A stretch of 64,000 nt of DNA from an uncultured Clostridia bacterium. Its GTDB lineage: Bacteria; Bacillota; Clostridia; Oscillospirales; Ruminococcaceae. The stretch is from the NCBI GenBank assembly GCA_947625915.1, contig CANQPX010000004.1, forward strand, positions 31,205-95,204, in the 5' to 3' direction. Shown piece after piece: positions 17,209 through 26,719 of the stretch (within the stretch, counting starts at the first letter, position 1; each line of letters opens with the position of its first letter). Made by a program: the position numbers and the translations under genes. A model generated the notes under the pieces. That model worked only from the letters and a program-made list of their open reading frames with translations, did no database searches and was not told the origin of the DNA.

Positions 17209-18609
17209 ATGTCAGATACTTACAGTGTAAGTGAAAAAGATCGTAAGCGGAGGGAATTTATTCTGAACGGCGAGCCGATGGCTGTCGTGCTGAGTATTTC
17301 CCTGCCGCTGATATTGTTGGGAGCATTTTCGTATCTTAGCAGCGTTATAGATACGATAGTTGTGGCAAAAAGCGATAATGACGCGCTTTCTTCGGTGGTC
17401 ATGATATCGCAGATAAAGAGCCTGTTCACGGCGCTGGGTTCGGGATTTGCAACAGGCGGTTCGATAATCGTTTCAAGGCTCATAGGACGCGGCGAATATC
17501 CAAAGGCAAAACAGGTGGCAAATACTATAGTAACACTTTTTTTTGCGTTCGCGGCAGTGCTGATATGCACCCTTATACCAACGGCGGAAGGCATACTCAG
17601 AATTGCGGGGCTTACGGACGAAATGATCGTCAGCGGGCTCGGATATTTCAGGATACAGATAGTTTCGATAGGCGTATCGATGTTCAACTCTATCTTCCTC
17701 GGCTTGGAAAAGGCAAGAGGCGCAACGGTGAACATAATGTTCGTGAACATTATGTCGATGTCGCTGAAACTGATATTTACGGTCGTTTTTGTTACTATAC
17801 TGAAATTGGGAACAAATATGGTAGCGGCTTCTACATTGTTTGCAGATATTTCGGTAACAAGTTATGCGGCGGTAATGCTTATAAGAAAAAACTACCTGTT
17901 CCATTTTTCGATAAAGAACAGCAGATTTACAAAGGAACTGATATTTCCGCTTTGTTCGCTGTCGATACCTGTGTTTCTGGGAAAATTCGTTTTTTCAATG
18001 GGCAAGGTCATAGTGAACAGACTTGCTATAGGTTACGGTCCGGACGCGCCGGGCGCACTGGGAGTTTCAAATCAGATCAGCGGAAGCGTCACAAATATCG
18101 TAAGCTGTACGGAGGATTCGGAATCATCTATAGAAAGCTACAATCTCAGCGCAAAACATTATTCGCGCATGATAAAGATGTTTTGGTGTACGCTGTTCAT
18201 AAACCTTACAATATCGGTAATAGGCTTTATCATACTTACGGTGTTCAAGGATCCGATCTCAATGTATTTTGCGGACGGCGATCCGTCAAAAGCAGAACTT
18301 ATCGGAAAAATATTCGGCTTTGAAAAAATAGGCATAGTTGCGCTGGCAGTAAATTCAACGGTGAACGGTCTGATATACGGCATAGGGTATACAAAACTTT
18401 CAATGCTTGTGAACCTTTCAAGATTGTTTGTATTCAGGATACCGTCAATGCTGGTAATGATAAACGCTTTCCCGCAGCTCGGGGCGGAAAGTCTCGGCAT
18501 TGCAATGCTCATATCAAATGTCGGCATAGGACTTATGTCGGTGGTGATAGGGATAGTATGCCTGTTGAAAATAAAGCATCATAAAACAAAGGATAAACTT
18601 AAACTCTGA
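17209..18609 (+). CDS. MATE family efflux transporter
   Basis: 466 aa, twelve hydrophobic segments in two related halves, as in NorM/DinF-type cation-coupled exporters. The N-terminal half begins LPLILLGAFSYLSSVIDT, which fits the family start. It follows the ATPase stop by 3 bases, so it is co-transcribed. Substrate unknown; within a sugar-acid cluster it could export an inhibitory intermediate or aromatic pectin substituent (speculative). Confidence 0.88.
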   Translation: MSDTYSVSEKDRKRREFILNGEPMAVVLSISLPLILLGAFSYLSSVIDTIVVAKSDNDALSSVVMISQIKSLFTALGSGFATGGSIIVSRLIGRGEYPKAKQVANTIVTLFFAFAAVLICTLIPTAEGILRIAGLTDEMIVSGLGYFRIQIVSIGVSMFNSIFLGLEKARGATVNIMFVNIMSMSLKLIFTVVFVTILKLGTNMVAASTLFADISVTSYAAVMLIRKNYLFHFSIKNSRFTKELIFPLCSLSIPVFLGKFVFSMGKVIVNRLAIGYGPDAPGALGVSNQISGSVTNIVSCTEDSESSIESYNLSAKHYSRMIKMFWCTLFINLTISVIGFIILTVFKDPISMYFADGDPSKAELIGKIFGFEKIGIVALAVNSTVNGLIYGIGYTKLSMLVNLSRLFVFRIPSMLVMINAFPQLGAESLGIAMLISNVGIGLMSVVIGIVCLLKIKHHKTKDKLKL

Positions 18610-18668
18610 GCGTTTGTCCGCATTTATTTGCGGTAAAAATAAAAAAATTTATTGAGGTGATAAGGACT

Positions 18669-20105
18669 ATGAAAGATTTGGATCGCTCAAGTCATAAGAC
18701 AGGCGAAAGACCTATAAGGATACTTCAGTTCGGAGAAGGAAATTTCCTGCGGGCTTTCGTGGATTGGATACTGCAGGATCTGAACAGCAAAGGCGTTATA
18801 AACTCCGATGTTGCGGTAGTACAGCCTATGCCCATGGGAAGGGTAAAGGAACTGGCTGAACAGGACGGTCTTTATACGCTTTGTCTCGAAGGCATAGATA
18901 AGGGCGAAAAAGTTCAGAGCAGAGAAATTATTGACGTTCTGCGCGATTTTATAAACCCGTTTGAACAGTATGATAAGTATCTCGCTTATGCGAAAAGTGA
19001 GGAGCTGGAAATAGTTATTTCCAATACAACGGAGGCAGGGATCGCCCTCGACACCTCAGACACGGATCTTTCCGTGTGTCCGAAGAGTTTCCCCGGTAAA
19101 CTTCTGGCTTTGCTCAAGGCGAGATACGATCATTTTAACGGCGATATGTCAAAAGGTCTGGCAATTATCCCTTGTGAACTTATCGACCATAACGGTGATG
19201 AACTGAAACGCGTTTTGCTGGAACTTGCAAAGATCAACGGGCTTGATGACAGCTTTATAAAGTGGCTGACTTCCGCGAACCATTTCACAAATACGCTTGT
19301 TGACAGGATAGTTCCCGGCTATCCCCGCGATACGGCTGAGGAGATATGCAGGGAGACAGGCTTCAAGGATAACAACATTGTCAAGGGAGAAATATTCCAT
19401 CTCTGGGTGCTGCAAAAAGAACCTTTCGTTCAGGAAAAACTTCCTGCAGATAAGTCGGGACTCAACGTTATTTTTACAGATGATATCACTCCGTATAAAC
19501 AGCGGAAAGTCAAGATCCTTAACGGTTCTCATACCGCAATGGTGCCTGTCGCTTATCTCAGCGGCATAGATACAGTGCGGGAAGCAGTTACGGACGAAGA
19601 TGTGGGCAAATTCGTTCAGGAACTGGTGAACGATGAGATAAAACCTACAATAGATCTTCCGAAAGATGAAATGGACGCGTTCGCTTCAAGCGTTATAGAA
19701 CGTTTTATGAACCCGTTCATTCGTCATGAGCTTATGTCGATAGCACTTAATTCAACTACAAAATTCAAGACCCGTCTGCTGCCGACTTACAACGATTACC
19801 GCGCTAAATTCGGCAGATCGCCGAAGCATATACTTTTCTCATTTGCATCTTTGACGGTATTCTACCGCGGAAAACGCGGAAACGAAGATATCGCTCTTGC
19901 GGACGATCCGGAGTATATAAAGTTCTGGAACGAACTGTGGAAACTTTCAGATAGTATGGAAATTGCCAAAAAAGCACTTTCAAACACCGCTCTCTGGGAA
20001 CAGGATCTTGATGTGGATAATAACGCGGAGCTTGTTGCGGGATATATAAACGGTATCCTGAAAAACGGCGAAAGAGCTGCTTTGAAAGCATTTTTGGGAG
20101 AATGA
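18669..20105 (+). CDS. uxaB: Tagaturonate reductase (altronate oxidoreductase)
   Basis: 478 aa, mannitol-dehydrogenase family. The N-terminal nucleotide-binding segment is RILQFGEGNFLRAFVDW, and the central catalytic region carries KVKILNGSHTAM. The ATG at 18669 is preferred, 8 bases after GAGGTGA. It reduces tagaturonate (the UxaC product) to altronate with NADH. Its stop overlaps the next gene's possible first ATG, and the three uxa genes run together. UxuB (fructuronate reductase) is the alternative; the NGSH context and pairing with UxaA favour UxaB. Confidence 0.92.
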   Translation: MKDLDRSSHKTGERPIRILQFGEGNFLRAFVDWILQDLNSKGVINSDVAVVQPMPMGRVKELAEQDGLYTLCLEGIDKGEKVQSREIIDVLRDFINPFEQYDKYLAYAKSEELEIVISNTTEAGIALDTSDTDLSVCPKSFPGKLLALLKARYDHFNGDMSKGLAIIPCELIDHNGDELKRVLLELAKINGLDDSFIKWLTSANHFTNTLVDRIVPGYPRDTAEEICRETGFKDNNIVKGEIFHLWVLQKEPFVQEKLPADKSGLNVIFTDDITPYKQRKVKILNGSHTAMVPVAYLSGIDTVREAVTDEDVGKFVQELVNDEIKPTIDLPKDEMDAFASSVIERFMNPFIRHELMSIALNSTTKFKTRLLPTYNDYRAKFGRSPKHILFSFASLTVFYRGKRGNEDIALADDPEYIKFWNELWKLSDSMEIAKKALSNTALWEQDLDVDNNAELVAGYINGILKNGERAALKAFLGE

Positions 20106-20107
20106 AA

Positions 20108-21586
20108 ATGAAGAAAACTATTGTTATTTCACCGAAGGATCTTGTGGGAGTTGCGCTTTACCCTTTGAAAAAGGGAGAAGAAGCCGAAGGCGTTACACTT
20201 AAAGAGGATATCGAAAAAGGTCATAAATTTTCTTTAAGAGCGATAAGCAAAGGCGAAAATATCATCAAGTACGGCGAAGTCATAGGCAGGGCGACAGCGG
20301 ATATTTCCTGCGGCGAACATATCCACAGCCATAATATGTCCACAGGTCTGGAAGGCACTCTCGAATATTCCTACAATAAAAAAGAGATCGCGCCTGCTGG
20401 CGAGTTCCGCTCGCGTAAAGTCAACGTTTATGAGCGTAAAAACGGCGATGTCGGTATACGCAACGAACTATGGGTAATTCCCACAGTGGGCTGCGTTAAC
20501 GCTCAGGCGCGGGCTATAGTTGAAACGTTCAACAAAAAGCACGGCGAACTTCCCGGCATAGACGGCTGCTTCACTTTTACGCACCCTTACGGCTGTTCAC
20601 AGATAGGCGAAGATCACGAGCGAACAAAAATGATACTCCAGAGAATGGTAAAACACCCGAACTGCGGCGGTGTGCTTGTTCTCGGGCTCGGCTGTGAAAA
20701 TAACCGTATGGACGTTTTCCGCGAAACGCTTGGAGAGTATGACGAGAGCCGCACGGAGTTCCTTGTTGCACAGGAAGTGGGCGATGAGATAGCGGAAGGA
20801 GTAAAGCACCTTGAAAAGCTTTACGAAGCTGCAAAAAACGATCGCCGCACCGAAAAGGATATCTCCTGCCTTAAAGTCGGGCTGAAATGCGGAGGTTCGG
20901 ACGGTCTGTCGGGAATTACCGCAAATCCGCTTGTGGGAAGATTTTCAGACTATATCGCATCGGTGGGCGGTACGACTGTTCTTACGGAAGTTCCCGAAAT
21001 GTTCGGCGCAGAACAGCTCCTTATGGATCGCGCAAAGGATAAAGCAACTTTCGACAAGATAGTAAAACTTGTCAACGGGTTCAAGGAGTATTACCAAAAG
21101 CACGATCAGCCCGTGTATGAAAATCCTTCTCCCGGAAATAAAGCGGGCGGTATAACCACTTTGGAAGATAAATCCCTCGGCTGCACTCAGAAATCAGGTA
21201 CCCGCGAAGTATGCGATGTGCTTTTTGACGGCGACAAACTTACCGCTAACGGTCTGAACCTGCTTAACGGTCCGGGCAACGATATGGTCGCGGTAACGAA
21301 CCTTGCAAGCGCGGGCTGCCATATGGTGCTTTTTACCACAGGACGCGGCACGCCATTCGGAGGTTTCGTTCCAACAGTAAAGATATCAACTAACTCGGAT
21401 CTTGCCAAAAGAAAATCCAACTGGATAGATCTTGATGCGGGCGGGATCGCAGCAGGCGAGTCATTTGAAAGTAAACTTGATGAACTTATCGACCTTGTTA
21501 CAGAGGTAGCAAACGGAAAACAAACCGTTAATGAACGTTATAATTCCCGTGATATCGCGATCTTCAAGACCGGTGTCACACTTTGA
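20108..21586 (+). CDS. uxaA: Altronate dehydratase
   Basis: 492 aa. The ATG at 20108 lies 7 bases after GGGAG; the earlier ATG at 20102 overlaps the uxaB stop but is too close to that site. It has an N-terminal SAF domain (about 10-85) and a large C-terminal dehydratase domain with GCGGVLVLGLGCENN-like Cys motifs and LKCGGSDG. It converts altronate to KDG, joining the galacturonate branch to KdgK and KdgA. The ferrous-dependent UxaA/GarD family is the closest fit. Confidence 0.94.
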   Translation: MKKTIVISPKDLVGVALYPLKKGEEAEGVTLKEDIEKGHKFSLRAISKGENIIKYGEVIGRATADISCGEHIHSHNMSTGLEGTLEYSYNKKEIAPAGEFRSRKVNVYERKNGDVGIRNELWVIPTVGCVNAQARAIVETFNKKHGELPGIDGCFTFTHPYGCSQIGEDHERTKMILQRMVKHPNCGGVLVLGLGCENNRMDVFRETLGEYDESRTEFLVAQEVGDEIAEGVKHLEKLYEAAKNDRRTEKDISCLKVGLKCGGSDGLSGITANPLVGRFSDYIASVGGTTVLTEVPEMFGAEQLLMDRAKDKATFDKIVKLVNGFKEYYQKHDQPVYENPSPGNKAGGITTLEDKSLGCTQKSGTREVCDVLFDGDKLTANGLNLLNGPGNDMVAVTNLASAGCHMVLFTTGRGTPFGGFVPTVKISTNSDLAKRKSNWIDLDAGGIAAGESFESKLDELIDLVTEVANGKQTVNERYNSRDIAIFKTGVTL

Positions 21587-21602
21587 TCCGAAGGAGTAAG
21601 CT

Positions 21603-22997
21603 ATGAAAAATTTTATGGATAAGGACTTTGTTCTTAAAAATCAGACTGCACAGACACTTTTTGATAATTACGCAAAAGATATGCCGATATTCGATTTCCA
21701 TTGTCATCTGAGCATCGAAGAGATCTATAACGATAAGAAATTCAGTTCGATCACAGAGTGCTGGCTTGGCGGAGATCATTATAAATGGCGTCTTATGCGC
21801 GAAATGGGCATTGACGAAAGTTATATCACAGGCGATAAGAGCGATTTCGAGAAATTTATGAAGTATGCCGAGGTAATGCCTTACGCTATCGGCAACCCGA
21901 TATTCCACTGGACGCATATGGAACTCAGACGCTATTTCGGGATAAATGATATCCTTTCGCCGAAAACAGCAGAGGATATATTCAATAAGTGCAACGAAAA
22001 GCTGGGGACACTTACTGCGAGAAAACTCATTTCCATGAGTAATGTCAAGAAGCTTTTTACAACAGACGATCCGATAGATGATCTGCATTTCCATAAGCTG
22101 CTGAAAGAGGACAGTTCTTTTGATGTTGAAGTTGCGCCTGCGTTCCGTCCGGATAAGGCTATAAATATAGAACTGCCCACTTATGTTCCGTATATCGCTA
22201 AACTTGCAGACGCGGCGGACGTAAGGATAGACGGTATCGACAGCCTTTGCGAAGCACTCACAAAGCGGATCGAATATTTTGACAGCGTAGGCTGCGTTTG
22301 CTCGGATCATGCGCTGGACGTGGTGATGTTCATGCCTGCGGACAGGGAGCAAGTTGACAAGATCGTCAAGAAGGCTCTTAACGGCGACGATCTTACACCT
22401 GCGGAAATAGAACAGTATAAAGGTTATGTTCTGGTCCATCTCGGAAAGCAGTATGCGCGGTTACATTGGGTACAGCAGTACCATATCGGCGCGCTGCGGA
22501 ACAATTCCCGCAGATATATGAGTCTGCTCGGTCCTGATACCGGATATGATGCAATAGAAGATCAGACTTTTGCAAAGAAGCTTTCGATGCTCCTTGATAC
22601 TCTTGACAGTACGGACGAACTGCCGAAAACTATACTTTACTGCCTTAATCCCCGTGATAATGAAGTGCTGGCAACTATTATGAACTGCTTCCAGCAAGGC
22701 GGTATAGTGGGAAAAATGCAGTTTGGCTCTGCTTGGTGGTTCAATGACCAGAAAGACGGTATGGAACGTCAGCTTACCGCACTGTCACAGTTGGGACTGC
22801 TTTCAAAATTTGTGGGAATGCTCACAGACAGCAGAAGTTTCCTTTCATATACGCGCCATGAATATTTCAGAAGAATACTTTGCAATATGCTCGGAACGCT
22901 TATCGAAGAAGGGGAATATCCTAATGACGTTGAATTTGTCGGTCAAGTCGTAAAGGATATATGCTACAACAATGCGGTAAAATATTTTACCAAGTAA
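21603..22997 (+). CDS. uxaC: Glucuronate/galacturonate isomerase
   Basis: 464 aa, amidohydrolase-like TIM barrel. The opening MDKDFVLKN...PIFDFHCHLS matches UxaC, with the HCH metal site near residue 34. It converts D-galacturonate to tagaturonate and glucuronate to fructuronate. AAGGAG precedes the ATG. It closes the uronate operon: the three uxa genes are separated by 2 and 16 bases, and a strong hairpin follows. Confidence 0.95.
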   Translation: MKNFMDKDFVLKNQTAQTLFDNYAKDMPIFDFHCHLSIEEIYNDKKFSSITECWLGGDHYKWRLMREMGIDESYITGDKSDFEKFMKYAEVMPYAIGNPIFHWTHMELRRYFGINDILSPKTAEDIFNKCNEKLGTLTARKLISMSNVKKLFTTDDPIDDLHFHKLLKEDSSFDVEVAPAFRPDKAINIELPTYVPYIAKLADAADVRIDGIDSLCEALTKRIEYFDSVGCVCSDHALDVVMFMPADREQVDKIVKKALNGDDLTPAEIEQYKGYVLVHLGKQYARLHWVQQYHIGALRNNSRRYMSLLGPDTGYDAIEDQTFAKKLSMLLDTLDSTDELPKTILYCLNPRDNEVLATIMNCFQQGGIVGKMQFGSAWWFNDQKDGMERQLTALSQLGLLSKFVGMLTDSRSFLSYTRHEYFRRILCNMLGTLIEEGEYPNDVEFVGQVVKDICYNNAVKYFTK

Positions 22998-23022
22998 TTG
23001 TTTAATAAAAAATAATAAAGTG

Positions 23023-23068
23023 AACACGTTCTCATGAGATCGCAAACTGTGATCCGTGAGAACGTGTT
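23023..23068 (+). terminator. 12-bp hairpin after uxaC
   Basis: AACACGTTCTCA pairs perfectly with TGAGAACGTGTT across a 22-base loop that contains an additional GATC/GATC pair. Only a short T-run follows (TTTC), so termination may be partial. It separates the uronate operon from the next gene. Confidence 0.55.
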
Positions 23069-23106
23069 TCTGAAAAATGGAAAAGTATAAAAACGAGGGG
23101 ATATTT

Positions 23107-23856
23107 ATGTCAACATTTCTTATAGCCGCGTTCCTGTTTTTTATAGGAAGTCTTTTGGGCTGGTGTCTGGAAGTGGTTTTCAGGAGATTTTTTTCCGCAA
23201 AAAAATGGATAAATCCCGGATTTCTTGCAGGGCCTTGTCTGCCGCTTTACGGGTTCAGTCTTTGCTTGCTGTATTTCATGGCAGGACTGGAAAACGTTTT
23301 GCCGATAGAGTCAGATGCATTGCGGAAAATTGTCCTTTTTATTGCAATGGCTTTATGCATAACCGCTGTTGAATATATCGCGGGGATAATCTTTATAAAA
23401 CATATGAAGATCAAACTTTGGGATTACAGCAATGAATGGGGGAATATAGGCGGGATAATCTGTCCGAAATTTTCGTTTTTCTGGGCAGTTCTAAGCGCGG
23501 TATATTACTTCGGGATACATCCGCACATACTTGACGCGTTGGATTGGTTCTCGAAAAATCTTGCATTCTCATTCTGTGTGGGATTTTTCTATGGGATATT
23601 GGTGATAGATGTTGCTTTTTCAACAAATATCGTTGCAAAAGTCCGCAGCTTCTCAAAGGAAAACGATATCGTTATGCGTTATGAGGAGCTGAAAGAACAT
23701 ATCCGCGGTCAGAAAGAAGAACGCAAAGAAAAAATGCGGTTTCTTTTGTCAATGTATTCTTCCGTTCCGCTTTCGCAGCATCTGAAAGAATATTATGAGA
23801 AGCATAAGGAAGAATATCATGCCATTGCCGCAAAACATTCTGTTAAAGAAAAATAA
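23107..23856 (+). CDS. CmpB-like putative ABC transporter membrane protein (PF06541 type)
   Basis: 249 aa from the ATG at 23107 after GAGGGG. Five or six membrane spans are present, with the family hallmark GWCLEVVFRR and NPGFLAGPCLPLYG, then a charged cytoplasmic tail of about 60 residues. This family is often labelled a type IV ABC permease although function is unproven. The hairpin repeat copy A begins 26 bases after its stop on the same strand. Confidence 0.82.
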   Translation: MSTFLIAAFLFFIGSLLGWCLEVVFRRFFSAKKWINPGFLAGPCLPLYGFSLCLLYFMAGLENVLPIESDALRKIVLFIAMALCITAVEYIAGIIFIKHMKIKLWDYSNEWGNIGGIICPKFSFFWAVLSAVYYFGIHPHILDALDWFSKNLAFSFCVGFFYGILVIDVAFSTNIVAKVRSFSKENDIVMRYEELKEHIRGQKEERKEKMRFLLSMYSSVPLSQHLKEYYEKHKEEYHAIAAKHSVKEK

Positions 23857-23882
23857 GTAAAACAAAAGAAAAACTAAGATTA

Positions 23883-24156
23883 GGCGCGGACAAACTAAAA
23901 AACGAAAAACAAAACTTTGCCCGAAAAGCTGGTCGAGCTGAGCCCAGCTCGCGGTTTCCAAAGGCAGAGCCTTTGGTCGCGCTCCGCAGAGCGCGAAATC
24001 CCCTAATGCCTTTAGGAGCTCCGCAGGGGGTGAATTGCTGTCGCAGACAGCAAGAGGGGGAAGCCCTGCGATAGAGGGCTTCCCCCTTAAACTAAAGAAT
24101 TATTTTCAAATTCTGCCTTGTCAAACAACCCTGTGAGTTGTTTGACAACGAACTAT
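23883..24156 (+). repeat. Seven-hairpin dispersed element, copy A
   Basis: About 274 bp with no ORF. It opens with a conserved unpaired leader (GGCGCGGACAAACTAAAAAA and onward) and then consecutive hairpins: CGAGCTG/CAGCTCG, CCAAAGGC/GCCTTTGG, TCGCGCTC/GAGCGCGA (loop CGCA), a CCCC/GGGG stem, TTGCTGTC/GACAGCAA, GGGGGAAGCCCT/AGGGCTTCCCCC and TTGTCAAACAAC/GTTGTTTGACAA. Copies B and C keep the stems by paired substitutions. It lies in the 3' untranslated region of the preceding gene and is followed by an intrinsic terminator. It fills nearly all of the 363-base gap between genes. I do not recognise it as a known RNA or MITE. Confidence 0.9.
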
Positions 24157-24168
24157 ACTATTCTTTTG

Positions 24169-24203
24169 AGATATGCACGGTAACGCCATGCATATCTTTT
24201 TTT
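24169..24203 (+). terminator. Intrinsic terminator after element copy A
   Basis: AGATATGCA pairs with TGCATATCT and runs into TTTTTT on the + strand. It would end a transcript containing the CmpB-like gene and copy A, or a free RNA from copy A. Confidence 0.75.
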
Positions 24204-24219
24204 GCTTTTGTTCAAAAGA

Positions 24220-26589
24220 TCATTCTTCTGCCCAACGCACAACAGCCGTATCTCCGTCATGAAGAATATCCATGAAGCTTGCTTCTTTGCCGTTGAGAGT
24301 AAGTATCATATCTCCGCTCTTCGGAGGATTGTCAAGGTCAATATCAGCAATTGCCATAAGTTCTATGAATTCATGGGGAAGATCGTTCGGGCGCGGTTCA
24401 AGAACGGTGCTTTTGCCGTTGAGTATTATCCTGAAATCATTACGAACGGGAACTTCATTTTCTTCCGTAACGTTATTTTCGGCTTTCGGAGCATCATTTT
24501 CTTCGGCGCTTTCCGTTGCTTCTTCCGTTTCGCTTTCCTCGGCAGGCGAGGGGACTATTTCAGAAACGGGTATGCCCGAAGCGGGCTTCTGTTCGGAGGC
24601 GGCTTTCGCAAGTGCGCCTTCATTGCGTATCGTACTTCCATCGGGTTTGTCCTCGGTAACGATATCGTCATTTTCCCGCAGCAGATAGTCTATGGGAAGA
24701 AGTTTTCCCGATTTATAGAAATCAAGATGAGACGTATCAAAGGGGAGAGTTTCCATTAATTCTCCGAGAGTTTCTATTTCCGAAACGGTCACGCTGTCAT
24801 GGTTCTGTATCTGATAGTCGGCGGTAACGCGCCTGTCGTTCACCGAGACGATCACTCCGAAAGGATAGTCTGCGCCGTCTATATAAACATATTTTGACGT
24901 AATGTCTCCTGCAATATCCGAGATCTTCACGTCTGCATTTTTCCCGCTTTCGGCAGGTCGGAACTCTATAACGTCGCCTTGTTTTACCTGACGTTCGATG
25001 GAAGCTGTTTCGCCGTTGACGATAACTTCCGAAGCGGTGGCGGGTTCGCCTTTCATGAACTGTTTTTCGCCGTTAAGCGTAAAGCTTACGCTCCTTCCGG
25101 TATGACCTATTATCTGTGAGGATCTGAAACCTTCCGCCATGAGCAGATCGAGTATGCGAACGGATCTTGTATCAAATATACGGACTTTTTTTCCGTTCAG
25201 CGATACTACCGAAAAATCATATCCTCCGCTTTGTGCGGCGGTTATGCCGATACCCACGGGAGTAACATATTCAGGTCCTGCGATCTTGTTCTTTCCAAGT
25301 GAAATGTTCTTCATTGCATCTTTTCCGCCGACGGCAACTCTTGTGTCGGGTATGCCGAGTTTTTCGGAAACGATCTTCGCAAGTCCCGGTATGAGACTTC
25401 CTCCGCCTACAAGGAACACCGCCGCAGGCGGCTGACCGTTTGCGTCAATGATATTCTTGGAAATATCCGCCGCAAGGAGTTCAACGGCAGGTGAAAGGCT
25501 GTCAAAGAATTCTTCCGGGTCGATAGTATGTTCAAATCCGAGGATATCTTTATAAGTGATGCTGTGTTCGCCGCTGCTGAGTTTCATTTCCTCCGCAGTG
25601 GGGAAATCAACTATATATTTTTTGATGATCTCTTCCGTTATTTCATCGCCCGCAACCGTTGACATTGCATATGCAACTATGCTGCCGCTTTGTGAAATGG
25701 CGATATCCGACGTACCTGCTCCTATATCGACCAGAGCAATATTTATCAATCGCACATCAGGCGGGATAATAACATTCATTGCGGCGATAGGTTCGAGGGT
25801 AAGGCTTGCGACTTCAAGTCCTATCATATCGGTAACGGCATAAAGGCTTTCAACTACTGTTCCCGGCAGGAATGCAGCGATAAGTTCAACGGAAGCTTTT
25901 TTCCCTTTATGACCTATAAGAGAACGTATCTGATAATCATCCAGAAGATATCTTACAACGGTATGACCTACGCAGTAAAAGGAATATGATAATTCTCCTG
26001 TTTCCGCGTCAAGTTCGTCCTGCGCTTTTAAGGCACATTCAAGTTCAAAGGATTTTACATCGTCCTCGCTTATGGTATCCTTATCTTCCACATCGAAGGT
26101 AAGCTGTGTCCTGCGGGTCTTTAACGCGCGTCCTGCCGCTGCGATAGCTACTCTTGAAAGTTTTATGCCCGAGATCTCTTCGAGTTTGTCCTTGACGATG
26201 CCCGCGATCCTTGCAACTTCGGGGATATCTTCGATCTGACCGTCTATCATTGCACGATGTTTATGGGGAACGGACACCGCATGATCCGCGCAGAAATTCC
26301 CGTCGGACATACTGCCGATGATCCCCACAACATTTCTTGTTCCGATATCAAGAGCAAATATCTCATTTTCCTCCTGAGCGCGGAGTTTGGGCTTATTATT
26401 TTTAGGCGGAGACGTTTTTGAACTTTTTGAATGTTTTGCCGCAGCGGAAGATCTTTTCTTTTCCGCAGGTGAACTTTTTTTCACGGCAGGACCGCTGATA
26501 TCGACTTTTACTTCGTCAGCCGGCAGATCGTTTACGATATTCTCAACATTTTCCACAGGGTATTTTCTTGGTCTTCCTCGTTTTGCCAT
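24220..26589 (-). CDS. FtsA/PilM-like actin-family ATPase with N-terminal AT-hook
   Basis: 789 aa. Residues 1-75 are basic and low-complexity and begin with an AT-hook core, RGRPRKYP. Residues about 76-430 form an FtsA/HSP70-actin fold: phosphate loop FALDIGTRNVVGI, SHS2-like region, second phosphate segment ALVDIGAGTSDIA and adenosine motif VFLVGGGSLIPGL. The C-terminal 350 residues contain ubiquitin-like or S4-like repeats around NGETASIERQVKQGDVIEF and an acidic linker. Standard FtsA is about 420 aa. Cell-division or pilus-type scaffolding is the family precedent; the role here is unknown. The Shine-Dalgarno site is unusually distant. Confidence 0.82.
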   Translation of the reverse strand: MAKRGRPRKYPVENVENIVNDLPADEVKVDISGPAVKKSSPAEKKRSSAAAKHSKSSKTSPPKNNKPKLRAQEENEIFALDIGTRNVVGIIGSMSDGNFCADHAVSVPHKHRAMIDGQIEDIPEVARIAGIVKDKLEEISGIKLSRVAIAAAGRALKTRRTQLTFDVEDKDTISEDDVKSFELECALKAQDELDAETGELSYSFYCVGHTVVRYLLDDYQIRSLIGHKGKKASVELIAAFLPGTVVESLYAVTDMIGLEVASLTLEPIAAMNVIIPPDVRLINIALVDIGAGTSDIAISQSGSIVAYAMSTVAGDEITEEIIKKYIVDFPTAEEMKLSSGEHSITYKDILGFEHTIDPEEFFDSLSPAVELLAADISKNIIDANGQPPAAVFLVGGGSLIPGLAKIVSEKLGIPDTRVAVGGKDAMKNISLGKNKIAGPEYVTPVGIGITAAQSGGYDFSVVSLNGKKVRIFDTRSVRILDLLMAEGFRSSQIIGHTGRSVSFTLNGEKQFMKGEPATASEVIVNGETASIERQVKQGDVIEFRPAESGKNADVKISDIAGDITSKYVYIDGADYPFGVIVSVNDRRVTADYQIQNHDSVTVSEIETLGELMETLPFDTSHLDFYKSGKLLPIDYLLRENDDIVTEDKPDGSTIRNEGALAKAASEQKPASGIPVSEIVPSPAEESETEEATESAEENDAPKAENNVTEENEVPVRNDFRIILNGKSTVLEPRPNDLPHEFIELMAIADIDLDNPPKSGDMILTLNGKEASFMDILHDGDTAVVRWAEE

Positions 26590-26601
26590 AATTATGATCG
26601 T

Positions 26602-26625
26602 GCTTGCGAAGCAAGCCTCTCCTTT
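26602..26625 (-). promoter_or_regulatory. Ribosome site separated from the start by a hairpin
   Basis: On the minus strand AAAGGAGAGG is followed by the hairpin GCTTGC-TTC-GCAAGC and 12 more bases before the ATG at 26589. The hairpin would bring the site within reach of the start codon if folded. No in-frame ATG/GTG/TTG lies closer to the site. Confidence 0.5.
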
Positions 26626-26719
26626 CTTCGTATGTTTAAAACGAACAAATTCGTAAAACGAATGAATTCGTTTGCAGCAAAATTGCTGACTGAAGCAGGT
26701 AAAGCATAAAATTTCAGCT

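Noticed and set aside
17565-18323. 252-aa plus-strand ORF inside the MATE gene
   Set aside because: Out-of-frame overlap with a clear transporter; Arg/Tyr/Gly-rich composition typical of a shadow frame.
21576-22439. 287-aa minus-strand ORF opposite uxaC
   Set aside because: Antisense to a clear UxaC gene; Cys/His/Arg-rich shadow-type composition.
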